A program made the translations under genes and the position numbers. Positions 6,847 to 14,885 of a stretch of 59,825 nt of DNA are shown here, piece by piece. Each line of letters begins with the position of its first letter. The first letter of the stretch is position 1. The notes under the pieces are model-generated. The model did no database searches, had not been told where the DNA came from, and saw nothing but the letters and a program-made list of their open reading frames with translations. The stretch is taken from positions 1 through 59,825 of the forward strand of contig CABQLY010000013.1 of NCBI GenBank assembly GCA_902465155.1, read 5' to 3'. Source of the DNA: an uncultured Oscillospiraceae bacterium (lineage in GTDB: Bacteria > Bacillota > Clostridia > Oscillospirales > Acutalibacteraceae).

Positions 6847-7441
6847 TATTTTTGAAACCATTCTGCACCGCCGTTCCATTCGGCGGTTTGAACCAAAACA
6901 AATTAAGGAAGCTGCCTTGCAGCAGATTTTGCAAGCCGGTTTGTATGCTCCCAGCGCCGGCGGGCGGCAGGGCGTAATTTTTGTCGTTTGCCAGGAAAAA
7001 GGGGTAAATGAACGCCTTGGCAAAATTAAGCGGGCAAATTCCAACTTCCGAATGTCTACAAAGGCAAGCTTTGTCTCCCACGAACAGCCCAGCATTGTTG
7101 ACGATGTTAGGCTGACAAATGCCTTTTACAACGCCCCAACCGTTATTACAATGTTTGCGCCAAAAAACTTTCTGTTCTCTGCGGAGGATTGTGCGGTTGC
7201 CGCGGAAAACATGATGTTGGCGGCAGACGCTTTGGGGATTGGCTCTTGCTACATTGGACAGGGCTGGACGGCCTTTGCCGACCCTTACGGCCAGAAAATT
7301 TTGCGGCAGTGGAACATTCCAACCAACTATTACGCCGTTATGCAGCTTCTTTTAGGCTACGCCCAAAAGGGCGACCGGCACCCCGCCCCGAAGCCGCGAA
7401 AAAGTGGGCGCGTCATTCGGGTAGGGGGGATTACGGAATGA
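6839..7441 (+). CDS. Nitroreductase-family FMN oxidoreductase
   Basis: A 200-residue nitroreductase-fold protein. RRSIRRFEPKQI at the N-terminus is the FMN-phosphate binding motif, APSAGGRQ continues the flavin site, and ENMMLAADALGIGSCYIG is the conserved central helix region. Such enzymes are homodimers using NAD(P)H or ferredoxin, and in several RiPP pathways related dehydrogenases act on the peptide. The ATG lies inside the end of the maturase gene (8-base overlap) with AGGAGG upstream, and the stop overlaps the next start as ATGA. The substrate cannot be read from sequence: it may be the peptide, a thiol adduct or a general electron acceptor. Confidence 0.88.
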   Translation: MPNIFETILHRRSIRRFEPKQIKEAALQQILQAGLYAPSAGGRQGVIFVVCQEKGVNERLGKIKRANSNFRMSTKASFVSHEQPSIVDDVRLTNAFYNAPTVITMFAPKNFLFSAEDCAVAAENMMLAADALGIGSCYIGQGWTAFADPYGQKILRQWNIPTNYYAVMQLLLGYAQKGDRHPAPKPRKSGRVIRVGGITE

Positions 7442-8043
7442 ACGCACAAATTTGTTTGCAAAAATTAAAACGGTGCGGGGTGCTTTCCTTTGCAACTGTT
7501 GACAAAGCCGGCGCTCCGCAAATCCGCTGCATTAGCGCCATTCACTACGAGCCGGAAAAGCTGTACTTTTTTACGGCGCGCGGCAAGGAATTCTGCAACG
7601 AGCTGTTGACCGACGGTCGGGTACAAATTTTAGCTTACACCCGTTTTAAGGAGATGATTCGTTTGTCCGGTAAAGCTGCCCCTGCCAAAGCACAGCAAGA
7701 AAAAATAAATACAATATTTGCCGAGCAGCCGTACCTTGCCAATGTGTACCCCGGAGAAACCCGGAATATTGGCATTGTTTTTGAGCTTACCGGCTTTACG
7801 GTTGAATACTTTAACTTAGGGGTAAGCCCCATTTTTCGGGAGCTTTATACCGTGGGCCCGGCGCAAAAAAAGCAGAAAGGCTACCGCATTACCGAAGGCT
7901 GCATTGGCTGCGGCACCTGCCTAAACCACTGCCCGCAGAAGTGCATTGTGCCCGGCAAAAAATATGCCATTCAGCCGGAGCATTGCCTGCATTGCGGCGC
8001 CTGCTACGAAAAATGTCCGGTAAAGGCGGTTAAAAAGGTATGA
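7438..8043 (+). CDS. Pyridoxamine-5'-phosphate-oxidase-like flavoprotein fused to a 2x[4Fe-4S] ferredoxin domain
   Basis: A 201-residue two-domain protein. Residues 1-140 form a split-barrel flavin-binding domain of the PPOX-like superfamily (LSFATVDKAGAPQIRCI, YFFTARGKEF, RVQILAY). Residues 150-201 hold two ferredoxin motifs (CIGCGTCLNHCP and CLHCGACYEKCP). The fusion suggests electrons pass between clusters and a bound flavin. It overlaps the genes on both sides by 4 bases (ATGA), so it is tightly coupled to the nitroreductase and the macrodomain gene. It may feed electrons to the nitroreductase or to the radical SAM enzyme; that role is inferred from linkage only. Confidence 0.85.
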   Translation: MNAQICLQKLKRCGVLSFATVDKAGAPQIRCISAIHYEPEKLYFFTARGKEFCNELLTDGRVQILAYTRFKEMIRLSGKAAPAKAQQEKINTIFAEQPYLANVYPGETRNIGIVFELTGFTVEYFNLGVSPIFRELYTVGPAQKKQKGYRITEGCIGCGTCLNHCPQKCIVPGKKYAIQPEHCLHCGACYEKCPVKAVKKV

Positions 8044-8819
8044 ACCAGAATGAACGGCGGTTGCTTTTAATTCAGGCGCTTTTAAAAGAAAATGCAGATT
8101 ACCGGGGTATTGCTATTCCGGCAGAGCCGGAAAGCCGGCGGCAGCTTTTGCGGGGGCTATTAAATGTTCGGGCGCCGCAGCATACAAATAAGCATTTTTT
8201 AAAAATACAAAACGAGTATTTGCAACATGAAATTGCCGCAAAAGGCATTACCACAATTGCAGACCTAACGCCCGTGCAGCCGGGGCTGTACCTTTGGCAG
8301 GGGGATATTACCACGCTGAAATGCGACGCTATTGTGAATGCGGCCAACGCCGGGCTTACCGGCTGCTATATTCCAAATCACCGCTGCATTGACAACGCCA
8401 TTCACACCTTTGCGGGCGTGGAGCTGCGCCTTGCCTGTGAGGAGCTAATGAAACAGCAGGGCTGCCCGGAGCCAACCGGGCGTGCAAAAATTACGCCGGC
8501 ATTTAACCTGCCCTGCCAATATGTACTGCACACGGTTGGGCCGATTATTAACGGGCAAGTGACCAAATCGGACAAAGAATTGCTGGCCGCCTGCTACCGC
8601 TCTTGCTTAAGGCTGGCGGCAGAAAACGGGTTGGAAAGCGTGGCATTTTGCTGTATTTCTACCGGGGAATTCCACTTCCCGAATGTGCCGGCGGCCGAAA
8701 TTGCCGTAAAAACGGTTCAACAATTTATAAAAGAAAAAACCAGTGTAAAAAAGGTGGTTTTTAATGTTTTCAAAAATACAGATAAACAAATCTACGCCCA
8801 ATTACTGGGGGCAAATTAA
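8040..8819 (+). CDS. Zinc-type macrodomain protein, probable protein-ADP-ribose hydrolase
   Basis: A 259-residue protein. An N-terminal helical region (1-85) precedes a macrodomain with the ADP-ribose motifs GDITTLKCDAIVNAANAGL and, later, VLHTVGPI, SCLRLAAENGLESVAFCCIS and TGEFHFPN. Between them, GCYIPNHRCIDNAIHTFAG carries the Cys-His-Cys set of the zinc-containing macrodomains that occur next to SirTM sirtuins in Firmicutes. Those enzymes remove ADP-ribose that the partner sirtuin attaches to protein. The gene overlaps the PPOX gene by 4 bases and the sirtuin gene by 56 bases. A role in reversing modification of a local protein is likely; the target is unknown. Confidence 0.9.
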   Translation: MNQNERRLLLIQALLKENADYRGIAIPAEPESRRQLLRGLLNVRAPQHTNKHFLKIQNEYLQHEIAAKGITTIADLTPVQPGLYLWQGDITTLKCDAIVNAANAGLTGCYIPNHRCIDNAIHTFAGVELRLACEELMKQQGCPEPTGRAKITPAFNLPCQYVLHTVGPIINGQVTKSDKELLAACYRSCLRLAAENGLESVAFCCISTGEFHFPNVPAAEIAVKTVQQFIKEKTSVKKVVFNVFKNTDKQIYAQLLGAN

Positions 8820-9648
8820 AAGCCTGCAGGCAGCGCTTAGCGCGGCAGAGGCTGTGGTGGTCGGGGCCGGTTCCGGGCTTTCTGCGGCGGCGGGATTTAC
8901 CTACACCGGCGAACGGTTTGAAAAATATTTTTCCGACTTTGCCGCAAAGTACGGTATTCGGGATATGTATTCCGGCGGCTTTTATCCGTTTAAAACAATG
9001 GAGGAGCATTGGGCCTATTGGAGCCGGTATATTTACATTAACCGCTATATGAATACCCCCAAACCGGTTTACAATGACCTTTTAAAGCTGGTGACCGATA
9101 AGGACTATTTTGTTATTACAACAAATGTAGATCACTGCTTTCAAAAAGCGGGTTTTCATAAAAAGCGGCTGTTTTACACGCAGGGGGATTACGGCCTGTT
9201 TCAGTGCAGTGAGCCGTGCTGCCAGAAAACTTTTGAAAATGAAGCGCTGATTCGGGAAATGGTTGCCCGGCAAAGGAACATGAAAATTCCCACCGAACTT
9301 TTGCCCGTCTGCCCGCATTGCGGCAAGCCCCTAACCATGAATTTGCGCGCCGATAATAAATTTGTAGAGGATGAGGGCTGGCACCGGGCGGCCGAGCGAT
9401 ATGAAAACTTTATTCGTACCCGCGCAAGGCAAAAAGTCCTTTTTCTTGAACTGGGGGTTGGCTACAACACCCCTGTTATTATCAAATATCCGTTTTGGCA
9501 AATGACAGCCAAAAACCCGAACGCTGCCTACGCTTGTATTAACCAAGGAGAGGCGGCCTGCCCGCGGGAGATCGAGCGGCAGTCTATTTGCCTTAATGAA
9601 AATATTGCCCGGGTATTCTCCCTTATTTTAAAGCAGCAGGCTAAATAA
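8764..9648 (+). CDS. SirTM-class (class M) sirtuin, protein ADP-ribosyltransferase
   Basis: A 294-residue sirtuin-fold protein. GAGSGLSAAAGF (about 34-45) is the NAD-binding loop and TTNVDH holds Asn121 and Asp123. Position 140, where ordinary deacetylases have His, is Gln (YTQGDYG). The Asn-x-Asp-x16-Gln spacing is the SirTM catalytic signature, which marks ADP-ribosylation rather than deacetylation. A Cys set (CSEPCC and CPHCGK) forms the zinc module. AAGGTGG lies 7 bases before ATG 8764, so the 56-base overlap with the macrodomain gene is real. Characterised SirTM operons include a GcvH-like carrier and LplA2; neither is present here. It is the last gene of the operon. Confidence 0.9.
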   Translation: MFSKIQINKSTPNYWGQIKSLQAALSAAEAVVVGAGSGLSAAAGFTYTGERFEKYFSDFAAKYGIRDMYSGGFYPFKTMEEHWAYWSRYIYINRYMNTPKPVYNDLLKLVTDKDYFVITTNVDHCFQKAGFHKKRLFYTQGDYGLFQCSEPCCQKTFENEALIREMVARQRNMKIPTELLPVCPHCGKPLTMNLRADNKFVEDEGWHRAAERYENFIRTRARQKVLFLELGVGYNTPVIIKYPFWQMTAKNPNAAYACINQGEAACPREIERQSICLNENIARVFSLILKQQAK

Positions 9649-9685
9649 GCGGCGGCAGAGAAATTTCTCTGCCGCCGCTTTGTTG
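9649..9685 (+). terminator. Terminator of the ACGX-SirTM operon
   Basis: A 15-bp perfect stem (GCGGCGGCAGAGAAA at 9649-9663 with its complement at 9664-9678), followed by three copies of an 11-base TTTTGTTGCCA-like repeat. Confidence 0.85.
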
Positions 9686-9767
9686 CCATTTTGTTGCCAT
9701 TTTGTTGCCACGGCGGGCACTCATAGCGAAAAAGCCTTGGTATTACTGGACTTTTTCCGGGATGCAA

Positions 9768-11300
9768 TCATTCCCACTCCACCGTTCCGGGGGGTTTGGA
9801 GGTAATGTCGTACACAACGCGGTTAACATTGCTTACCTCGTTAATAATACGGTTGGAAACGCGGCCTAAAATATTGTAAGGGATTTTGGCCCAATCGGCT
9901 GTCATAAAATCGTCGGTCGTTACGGCGCGAATGGCAATCAGTTCATCGTAGGTGCGGCCGTCGCCCATAACGCCAACGGTTTTTACGCCGGGCAGAACAG
10001 CAAAAAATTGACTTAGTTGTTCAGCGTAGCCGCAGCGGTCCATCTCGTCCCGCAAAACGGCGTCGGCCTCCTGCAAAATTTTAACCTTTTCCTCGGTAAT
10101 TTCACCAACAATGCGAACCCCCAGCCCCGGGCCGGGGAAGGGCTGCCGCCAAACCAGCTCATGCGGCAGGCCAAGCATTTCGCCAACCTTGCGGACCTCG
10201 TCTTTAAATAGGTCTTTCAGCGGTTCAATAACATCTATAAATTGAATATCGGCCGGGTGCTTTACCTGGTTGTGGTGCGTTTTAATCACGGCAGCGTCCC
10301 CCTTTCCGCTTTCAATGCGGTCGGGGTAAATGGTGCCTTGGGCTAAAAATCCGGTGGCGTATTTTTCACGAATTTTGTTCCAAAATACACGGTAAAATTC
10401 CTCGCCAATAATTTTTCGCTTGGCTTCCGGATCGGTTACGCCTTTCAGCTTGGCGTAAAACTCCTGCTGGCAATTTAGGCGAATAAAGTTCATGTCAAAC
10501 AACCGGGTAAAGGTCTGCTCAACATAATCGCCCTCGTTTTTGCGCATAAGGCCCTGGTCTACAAATACGCAGGTAAGCTTGCTGCCAATGGCTTTGCTTA
10601 AAATGGCGGCCGCAACGGAGGAATCTACCCCGCCGGAAAGGCCTAAAACAACGGTATTTTCGCCAACCTGCTCGCGAATTTCGGCAACCGTTTTTTCAAT
10701 AAAGCTTTCCATTTTCCAATCGCCCTTGCAGCCGCAAACCTTAAAAAGAAAACGGTGCAGCATTTCTTTGCCGTACTGGGTGTGGTTTACCTCGGGGTGG
10801 AACTGAACACCGTAAAACCCTTTTTCGGGATTTTGCATGGCGGCAACCGGGCAGGCGGCGGTGGCAGCGGTAATTTCAAAGCCTTCGGGCACGCGGCTAA
10901 TGTAGTCGCCGTGGCTCATCCAGGAAATTCCGGTTTCTTGCTCAAACAGCGGGGAGGCGGTGTTGTAGGTGGTTTCGGTTTTGCCGTATTCGCGTGCCGA
11001 GGCCTCGCTGGCGGGGGAAACGGTGCCGCCCAGCGTGTAGGCCATTAGCTGGCAGCCGTAACAAATGCCGAGCACCGGAATGCCCAGTTCAAAAATCTCT
11101 TTGCTAATGTGGGGGGAGGCGGGATCATAAACGCTGTTGGGGCCGCCGGTAAAAATTAAGCCCTTGGGGTTTTGGGCTTTAACGGCAGCTACCCCCGCCG
11201 TGTAAGGCAGAATTTCGCAATAAACGCCGCAGTCCCGCACCCGGCGCGCAATGAGCTGGTTGTACTGGCCGCCGAAATCTAAAACAATGACCTTTTCCAT
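9768..11300 (-). CDS. guaA: GMP synthase (glutamine-hydrolysing)
   Basis: Converts XMP to GMP using ATP and glutamine in the cytoplasm. The 510-residue length is standard. The N-terminal class I glutamine amidotransferase has GICYGCQLMAY (nucleophile Cys) and the FHPEVNHT His/Glu pair. The ATP pyrophosphatase P-loop is LSGGVDSSVAAAIL. The C-terminal dimerisation domain ends in PPGTVEWE, the usual GuaA terminus. ATG 11300 follows AGGAG. The gene stands alone with its own promoter at 11363-11391 and a stem-loop at the very 5' end of the mRNA. Confidence 0.98.
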   Translation of the reverse strand: MEKVIVLDFGGQYNQLIARRVRDCGVYCEILPYTAGVAAVKAQNPKGLIFTGGPNSVYDPASPHISKEIFELGIPVLGICYGCQLMAYTLGGTVSPASEASAREYGKTETTYNTASPLFEQETGISWMSHGDYISRVPEGFEITAATAACPVAAMQNPEKGFYGVQFHPEVNHTQYGKEMLHRFLFKVCGCKGDWKMESFIEKTVAEIREQVGENTVVLGLSGGVDSSVAAAILSKAIGSKLTCVFVDQGLMRKNEGDYVEQTFTRLFDMNFIRLNCQQEFYAKLKGVTDPEAKRKIIGEEFYRVFWNKIREKYATGFLAQGTIYPDRIESGKGDAAVIKTHHNQVKHPADIQFIDVIEPLKDLFKDEVRKVGEMLGLPHELVWRQPFPGPGLGVRIVGEITEEKVKILQEADAVLRDEMDRCGYAEQLSQFFAVLPGVKTVGVMGDGRTYDELIAIRAVTTDDFMTADWAKIPYNILGRVSNRIINEVSNVNRVVYDITSKPPGTVEWE

Positions 11301-11327
11301 GCTGATGCTCCTATTTTACTGAATTAA

Positions 11328-11357
11328 ACGGCGTTCGACAAAGTTTGCCAACGCCGC
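11328..11357 (-). other. Stem-loop at the 5' end of the guaA leader
   Basis: GCGGCGTT pairs with AACGCCGT across a 14-base loop, starting within a base or two of the predicted transcription start. No long T run follows, so mRNA stabilisation is as likely as attenuation. It does not resemble a purine riboswitch. Confidence 0.45.
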
Positions 11358-11362
11358 TTTTT

Positions 11363-11391
11363 ATTATACACGAAAAGCAATCGCTTGTCTA
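11363..11391 (-). promoter_or_regulatory. Promoter of guaA
   Basis: Minus strand: TAGACA (11386-11391), a 17-base spacer and TATAAT (11363-11368). Confidence 0.75.
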
Positions 11392-11449
11392 CCCCCCGCA
11401 GCACACGAAAACAAAGGTTATTTTATTTGCTTTGTAAAAATAAGATGAA

Positions 11450-11478
11450 TTGACAAAGGCCTAAAACTGTGCTATAAT
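11450..11478 (+). promoter_or_regulatory. Promoter of the SCIFF peptide gene
   Basis: TTGACA (11450-11455), a 17-base spacer and TATAAT (11473-11478), a near-consensus promoter in front of scfA. Confidence 0.9.
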
Positions 11479-11511
11479 AGCAAAAGATTAATATTTTGGA
11501 GGATTACCGAA

Positions 11512-11661
11512 ATGAAACACATTCATACCATAGAAACCCGCAACCTTTGCAGCAGTGCAAAAAACGGCGGCTGCGGCGAGTGCCAAACCTCTTGCCAATC
11601 TGCCTGCAAAACCAGCTGTGGTATTGCAAACCAGGCTTGCGAGAATAAAGAAAGCAAGTAA
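11512..11661 (+). CDS. scfA: SCIFF (six-cysteine-in-forty-five) ranthipeptide precursor
   Basis: A 49-residue peptide. A leader (MKHIHTIETRNLCSSAKNGG) is followed by the highly conserved SCIFF core CGECQTSCQSACKTSCG and IANQAC. The six core cysteines have the family spacing, and one further Cys lies in the leader, as usual. GGAGGA stands 8 bases before the ATG. The peptide is found across Clostridia together with a dedicated radical SAM maturase, which is encoded 193 bases downstream. Mature SCIFF carries Cys-to-Thr/Ser gamma-thioether links, and work in other clostridia ties ranthipeptides to population-density signalling. A strong terminator just after it favours peptide mRNA over maturase mRNA. 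Confidence 0.95.
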   Translation: MKHIHTIETRNLCSSAKNGGCGECQTSCQSACKTSCGIANQACENKESK

Positions 11662-11680
11662 TTGGGTAGTTAGAACGCCA

Positions 11681-11708
11681 AAAACGCCGCCCACCGGGCG
11701 GCGTTTTT
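11681..11708 (+). terminator. Terminator between scfA and scfB
   Basis: ACGCCGCCC pairs with GGGCGGCGT around a 3-base loop, followed by five T. The 146 bases from here to scfB hold no gene. Confidence 0.88.
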
Positions 11709-11854
11709 GAGTTTTAAGGCAAGTTTGTAAAAGCGGGGTTCGGGCGTTGCTTTGGGCCGGCCAAAAAACGCTGTTACGGCGGGTAAGGCTTGTTGCCCCG
11801 CCGGCAAAGCCAAAGCGCCGGTTTTGCTTTGAGCGCCAAGGTTAGGAGAATAAA

Positions 11855-13234
11855 ATGATTCACCAGTTTAAGCTTTTAGGGTACAACTTAGTGTTAGATG
11901 TTTGCTCGGGCGCGGTACACGCGGTAGACGAGCTGGCGTACGATGTTATTCGGCTGTTCAGCAACCACAGCCGCGAGGAAGTTGTAACCGAAATATTAGA
12001 AAATAATAAATATTCAAACCAATTTTCTAAGCAGGATGTTGAGGAATGTTACGATCAGGTGGCTGAGCTTGCGGCTGCCGGGCAGCTGTTTACGGCCGAT
12101 TCTTTTGAGCCGATGGCCGGGGCGTTAAAGGCCAAAACCGCCGGGGTAATTAAAGCGCTTTGCCTGCACATTGCCCACACCTGCAACCTAAATTGCGCCT
12201 ACTGCTTTGCCAGCCAGGGCAAGTACCACGGCGAACGGGCGTTAATGAGCTTTGAGGTTGGCCGCCGCGCGCTGGATTTTTTAATTGAAAATTCCGGTAC
12301 TCGCCGCAATTTAGAGGTTGATTTTTTTGGCGGGGAGCCACTAATGAATTTTGAAGTGGTAAAGCAGCTGGTGGCTTACGCCCGCAGTGTAGAAAAGGAA
12401 AAAGGCAAAAATTTTCGCTTTACTTTAACCACCAATGGCGTGCTGGTAGACCAAGAGGTAATTGATTTTGCTAACCGTGAAATGAGCAATGTAGTGCTGA
12501 GCTTAGACGGTCGGCAGGAGGTGCACGACCGTTACCGGGTAGATTATGCGGGGCGCGGCAGCTTTACCACCGTTGTGCCAAAGTTCCAGCAATTTGTAAA
12601 GGCGCGCGGCGGAAAAAATTATTATATGCGCGGCACCTTTACTCACCACAACCCCGATTTTTTAAAAGATGTTGAAAAAATGCTGGAGCTGGGCTTTCGG
12701 GAGCTGAGCATGGAGCCGGTGGTTGCCGCGGCAGATGACCCGGCCGCCTTGACCGAGGCCGATAAGCCGATTGTTATGCAGCAGTACGAAAAGCTGGCCG
12801 AGCGAATGCTGCAAAAGGACGCCGAGGGCGACCCCTTTACCTTTTACCATTATATGATCGACCTAAAAGGCGGGCCGTGCATCTACAAGCGGATCTCCGG
12901 CTGCGGCAGCGGCACCGAATACATGGCCGTTACCCCGTGGGGCGATTTGTACCCCTGCCACCAGTTTGTAGGGGACGAAAAATTCCGCTTGGGGGATATT
13001 TGGCACGGGGTGCAAAACCTGCCCGTGCAGCAGGAGTTTGCCGCCTGTAATGTTTACGCCCGACCCGATTGTAAGGATTGCTGGGCCAGGCTTTATTGCT
13101 CGGGCGGCTGCGCGGCCAACGCCTACCACGCCACCGGCAGCGTAACGGGAGTTTACCGCTACGGGTGCGATTTATTTAAAAAACGCATGGAGTGCGCTTT
13201 GGCGGTTGCCGTTGCGCGAGAGCTTAGAAAATGA
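11855..13234 (+). CDS. scfB: Radical SAM/SPASM SCIFF maturase
   Basis: A 459-residue maturase that forms thioether cross-links in the SCIFF peptide. Residues 1-90 are the RRE peptide-binding domain (MIHQFKLLGYNLVLDV, then HAVDELAYDVIRL). The radical SAM core has CNLNCAYCFA, then FFGGEPLMNFEV and LTTNGVLV. The SPASM region has CGSGTEYMAVTPWGDLYPCH and later CKDCWARLYCSGGCAANAY, which supply the auxiliary cluster ligands. Length and motif order match the SCIFF maturase family closely. ATG 11855 follows TAGGAG. Its stop overlaps the next gene as ATGA. Confidence 0.96.
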   Translation: MIHQFKLLGYNLVLDVCSGAVHAVDELAYDVIRLFSNHSREEVVTEILENNKYSNQFSKQDVEECYDQVAELAAAGQLFTADSFEPMAGALKAKTAGVIKALCLHIAHTCNLNCAYCFASQGKYHGERALMSFEVGRRALDFLIENSGTRRNLEVDFFGGEPLMNFEVVKQLVAYARSVEKEKGKNFRFTLTTNGVLVDQEVIDFANREMSNVVLSLDGRQEVHDRYRVDYAGRGSFTTVVPKFQQFVKARGGKNYYMRGTFTHHNPDFLKDVEKMLELGFRELSMEPVVAAADDPAALTEADKPIVMQQYEKLAERMLQKDAEGDPFTFYHYMIDLKGGPCIYKRISGCGSGTEYMAVTPWGDLYPCHQFVGDEKFRLGDIWHGVQNLPVQQEFAACNVYARPDCKDCWARLYCSGGCAANAYHATGSVTGVYRYGCDLFKKRMECALAVAVARELRK

Positions 13235-14586
13235 CTACGCCAATTTGCGATTTTGTGCGACGATATGCCAAAACCAAGCCTATTAGGCTGCACATGCCGG
13301 GGCACAAGGGGCGCGGCCCTTTGGGGGCCGAACGGTGGGATATAACCGAAATTGACGGGGCAGATGACCTGTTTGCCCCGGCCGGCGTGATTGAGCAGAG
13401 CGAGCAAAACGCCGGGGCATTGTTTGGGGCAAAAACGCTTTATTCAACCGCCGGCTCTACCCTTTGTATTCAGGCCATGGTTTATTTGGCGGCCCTTGCA
13501 GCCTCGGCAGCCGGGGCAAAGCCGCAAATTTTGGCGGCGCGTAACGCGCACAAAGCGTTTTTGCACGCGGCGGCGCTGCTGGGGGTGCAGGTGCAGTGGC
13601 TGTACCCCGAGGGGGGCACCGCTTATTACAGCGGGGTTGTTACCCCGCAGGCCGTGCAGGCGGCGCTAAACGCGCCCAACCGCCCAACCGCCGTTTACAT
13701 TACCAGCCCGGATTACACCGGCAACCTTGCCGATGTTGCCGGCCTTGCGGCGGTTTGCCACAAGGCCGGGGTGCTGTTGCTGGTAGATAACGCCCACGGG
13801 GCCTACCTTAACTTTTTGCCCACCCCGCAGCACCCCATTGCTTTGGGGGCAGACCTTTGCTGTGATTCGGCGCATAAAACGCTGCCGGTGTTAACCGGCG
13901 GGGCGTATTTGCACCTGAATAATGACGCGCCGGCGCTGCTAAAGCAAAACGCCCGCACGGCTTTAGGGCTGTTTGGCTCCAGCAGCCCCTCTTACTTAAT
14001 TTTGCAATCGTTAGACGCGGCAAATAAATATTTAGCAACCTTTTCGGCCGGGCTGGCGGCGTTTTTGCCTAAGGTGCAGGCCTTAAAAAACGCTTTGCGG
14101 CAGTTTGGCTACCGCCTGATAGGGCAAGAGCCGCTAAAGCTAACGCTGTTGGCCGGTTCGGTAGGGTACAGCGGGCCGCAGCTGGCCGGGCTGCTAAAAC
14201 AAAACGGCATTTACCCCGAGTTTTACGACAAAGACCTGTTGGTGCTTATGCTTACCCCGCAAAACCGCGCCGGTGAACTAAAAAAGCTGCAAAGGGTGTT
14301 GTGCTCGGTAACGAAAATGAAAGCCGTTAAAACCAATTTTCCAAGGCTTTCTCCTTTACCTGCGTCGCTTAGCCCGCGGCAGGCGCTGCTTTGCGAAAGC
14401 GAGGTTTTAGCCTTAGAGCAGTGCCTTGGCAGGGTTTGCGCAGCGGCAGCCCTTAGCTGCCCGCCGGCGGTGCCCGTTGCTGTTTGCGGCGAGGTTTTAA
14501 CCAAAGAGGCGCTTAGCTGTTTGGCCTACTACGGAATAAAGCAGTGCGCCGTTGTTAAAAATAGCGGCGGGCAAACAGGCTTTTAA
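13231..14586 (+). CDS. Orn/Lys/Arg decarboxylase-family PLP enzyme
   Basis: A 451-residue fold-type I PLP enzyme of the Orn/Lys/Arg decarboxylase group. RLHMPGHKGRG near the N-terminus and EIDGADDLFAPAG are family signatures, and the PLP lysine is in DSAHKTLPVLTGGAYLHL. The C-terminal domain is short, as in Firmicute SpeA/YaaO-like proteins. The substrate (arginine, lysine or ornithine) cannot be told from sequence. The ATGA overlap with scfB makes it the translational partner of the SCIFF maturase. A partial copy of its 3' end occurs at 14720-14746. Confidence 0.85.
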   Translation: MTTPICDFVRRYAKTKPIRLHMPGHKGRGPLGAERWDITEIDGADDLFAPAGVIEQSEQNAGALFGAKTLYSTAGSTLCIQAMVYLAALAASAAGAKPQILAARNAHKAFLHAAALLGVQVQWLYPEGGTAYYSGVVTPQAVQAALNAPNRPTAVYITSPDYTGNLADVAGLAAVCHKAGVLLLVDNAHGAYLNFLPTPQHPIALGADLCCDSAHKTLPVLTGGAYLHLNNDAPALLKQNARTALGLFGSSSPSYLILQSLDAANKYLATFSAGLAAFLPKVQALKNALRQFGYRLIGQEPLKLTLLAGSVGYSGPQLAGLLKQNGIYPEFYDKDLLVLMLTPQNRAGELKKLQRVLCSVTKMKAVKTNFPRLSPLPASLSPRQALLCESEVLALEQCLGRVCAAAALSCPPAVPVAVCGEVLTKEALSCLAYYGIKQCAVVKNSGGQTGF

Positions 14587-14654
14587 AATTTTGCCGTTAG
14601 GGCACATTTTGGTAAAAAATAATAATCTACGCAATTCATAACTGCAATTGCTAA

Positions 14655-14690
14655 AAAAGCCGCAGGCGTTAGCCTGCGGCTTTTGGTTTG
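14655..14690 (+). terminator. Terminator after the PLP decarboxylase
   Basis: A 13-bp perfect stem (AAAAGCCGCAGGC with its complement) around GTTA, ending in TTTT. The rest of 14691-14885 contains no gene. Confidence 0.8.
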
Positions 14691-14885
14691 CGTGTGCCAT
14701 TGTTACCCATTAGGCTTTGGCGCCGTTGTTAAAATTAGCGGCGGGCCGCTGCCCGGCTAAAAAATTAAAACTTTAAAGCCGCAAAACGGAATATTTTTTG
14801 CCGCCCTGTTGGCGGTAAAAAAACGGGTTTTGTAAAGGCGCTTGGGTGCAAAAGGGTTTGTCAAAGGGCGTACCCAAAAAGGGCT

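Noticed and set aside
11301..11400. Purine riboswitch upstream of guaA
   Set aside because: The leader is only about 55 bases, without the conserved three-way junction sequences; only one stem-loop is present.
14794..14823. Terminator for tatD (TTTTTT-GCCGCC / GGCGGT-AAAAAA)
   Set aside because: The T run lies 5' of the stem on both strands, so there is no U tail in either direction. It is kept as a plain inverted repeat.
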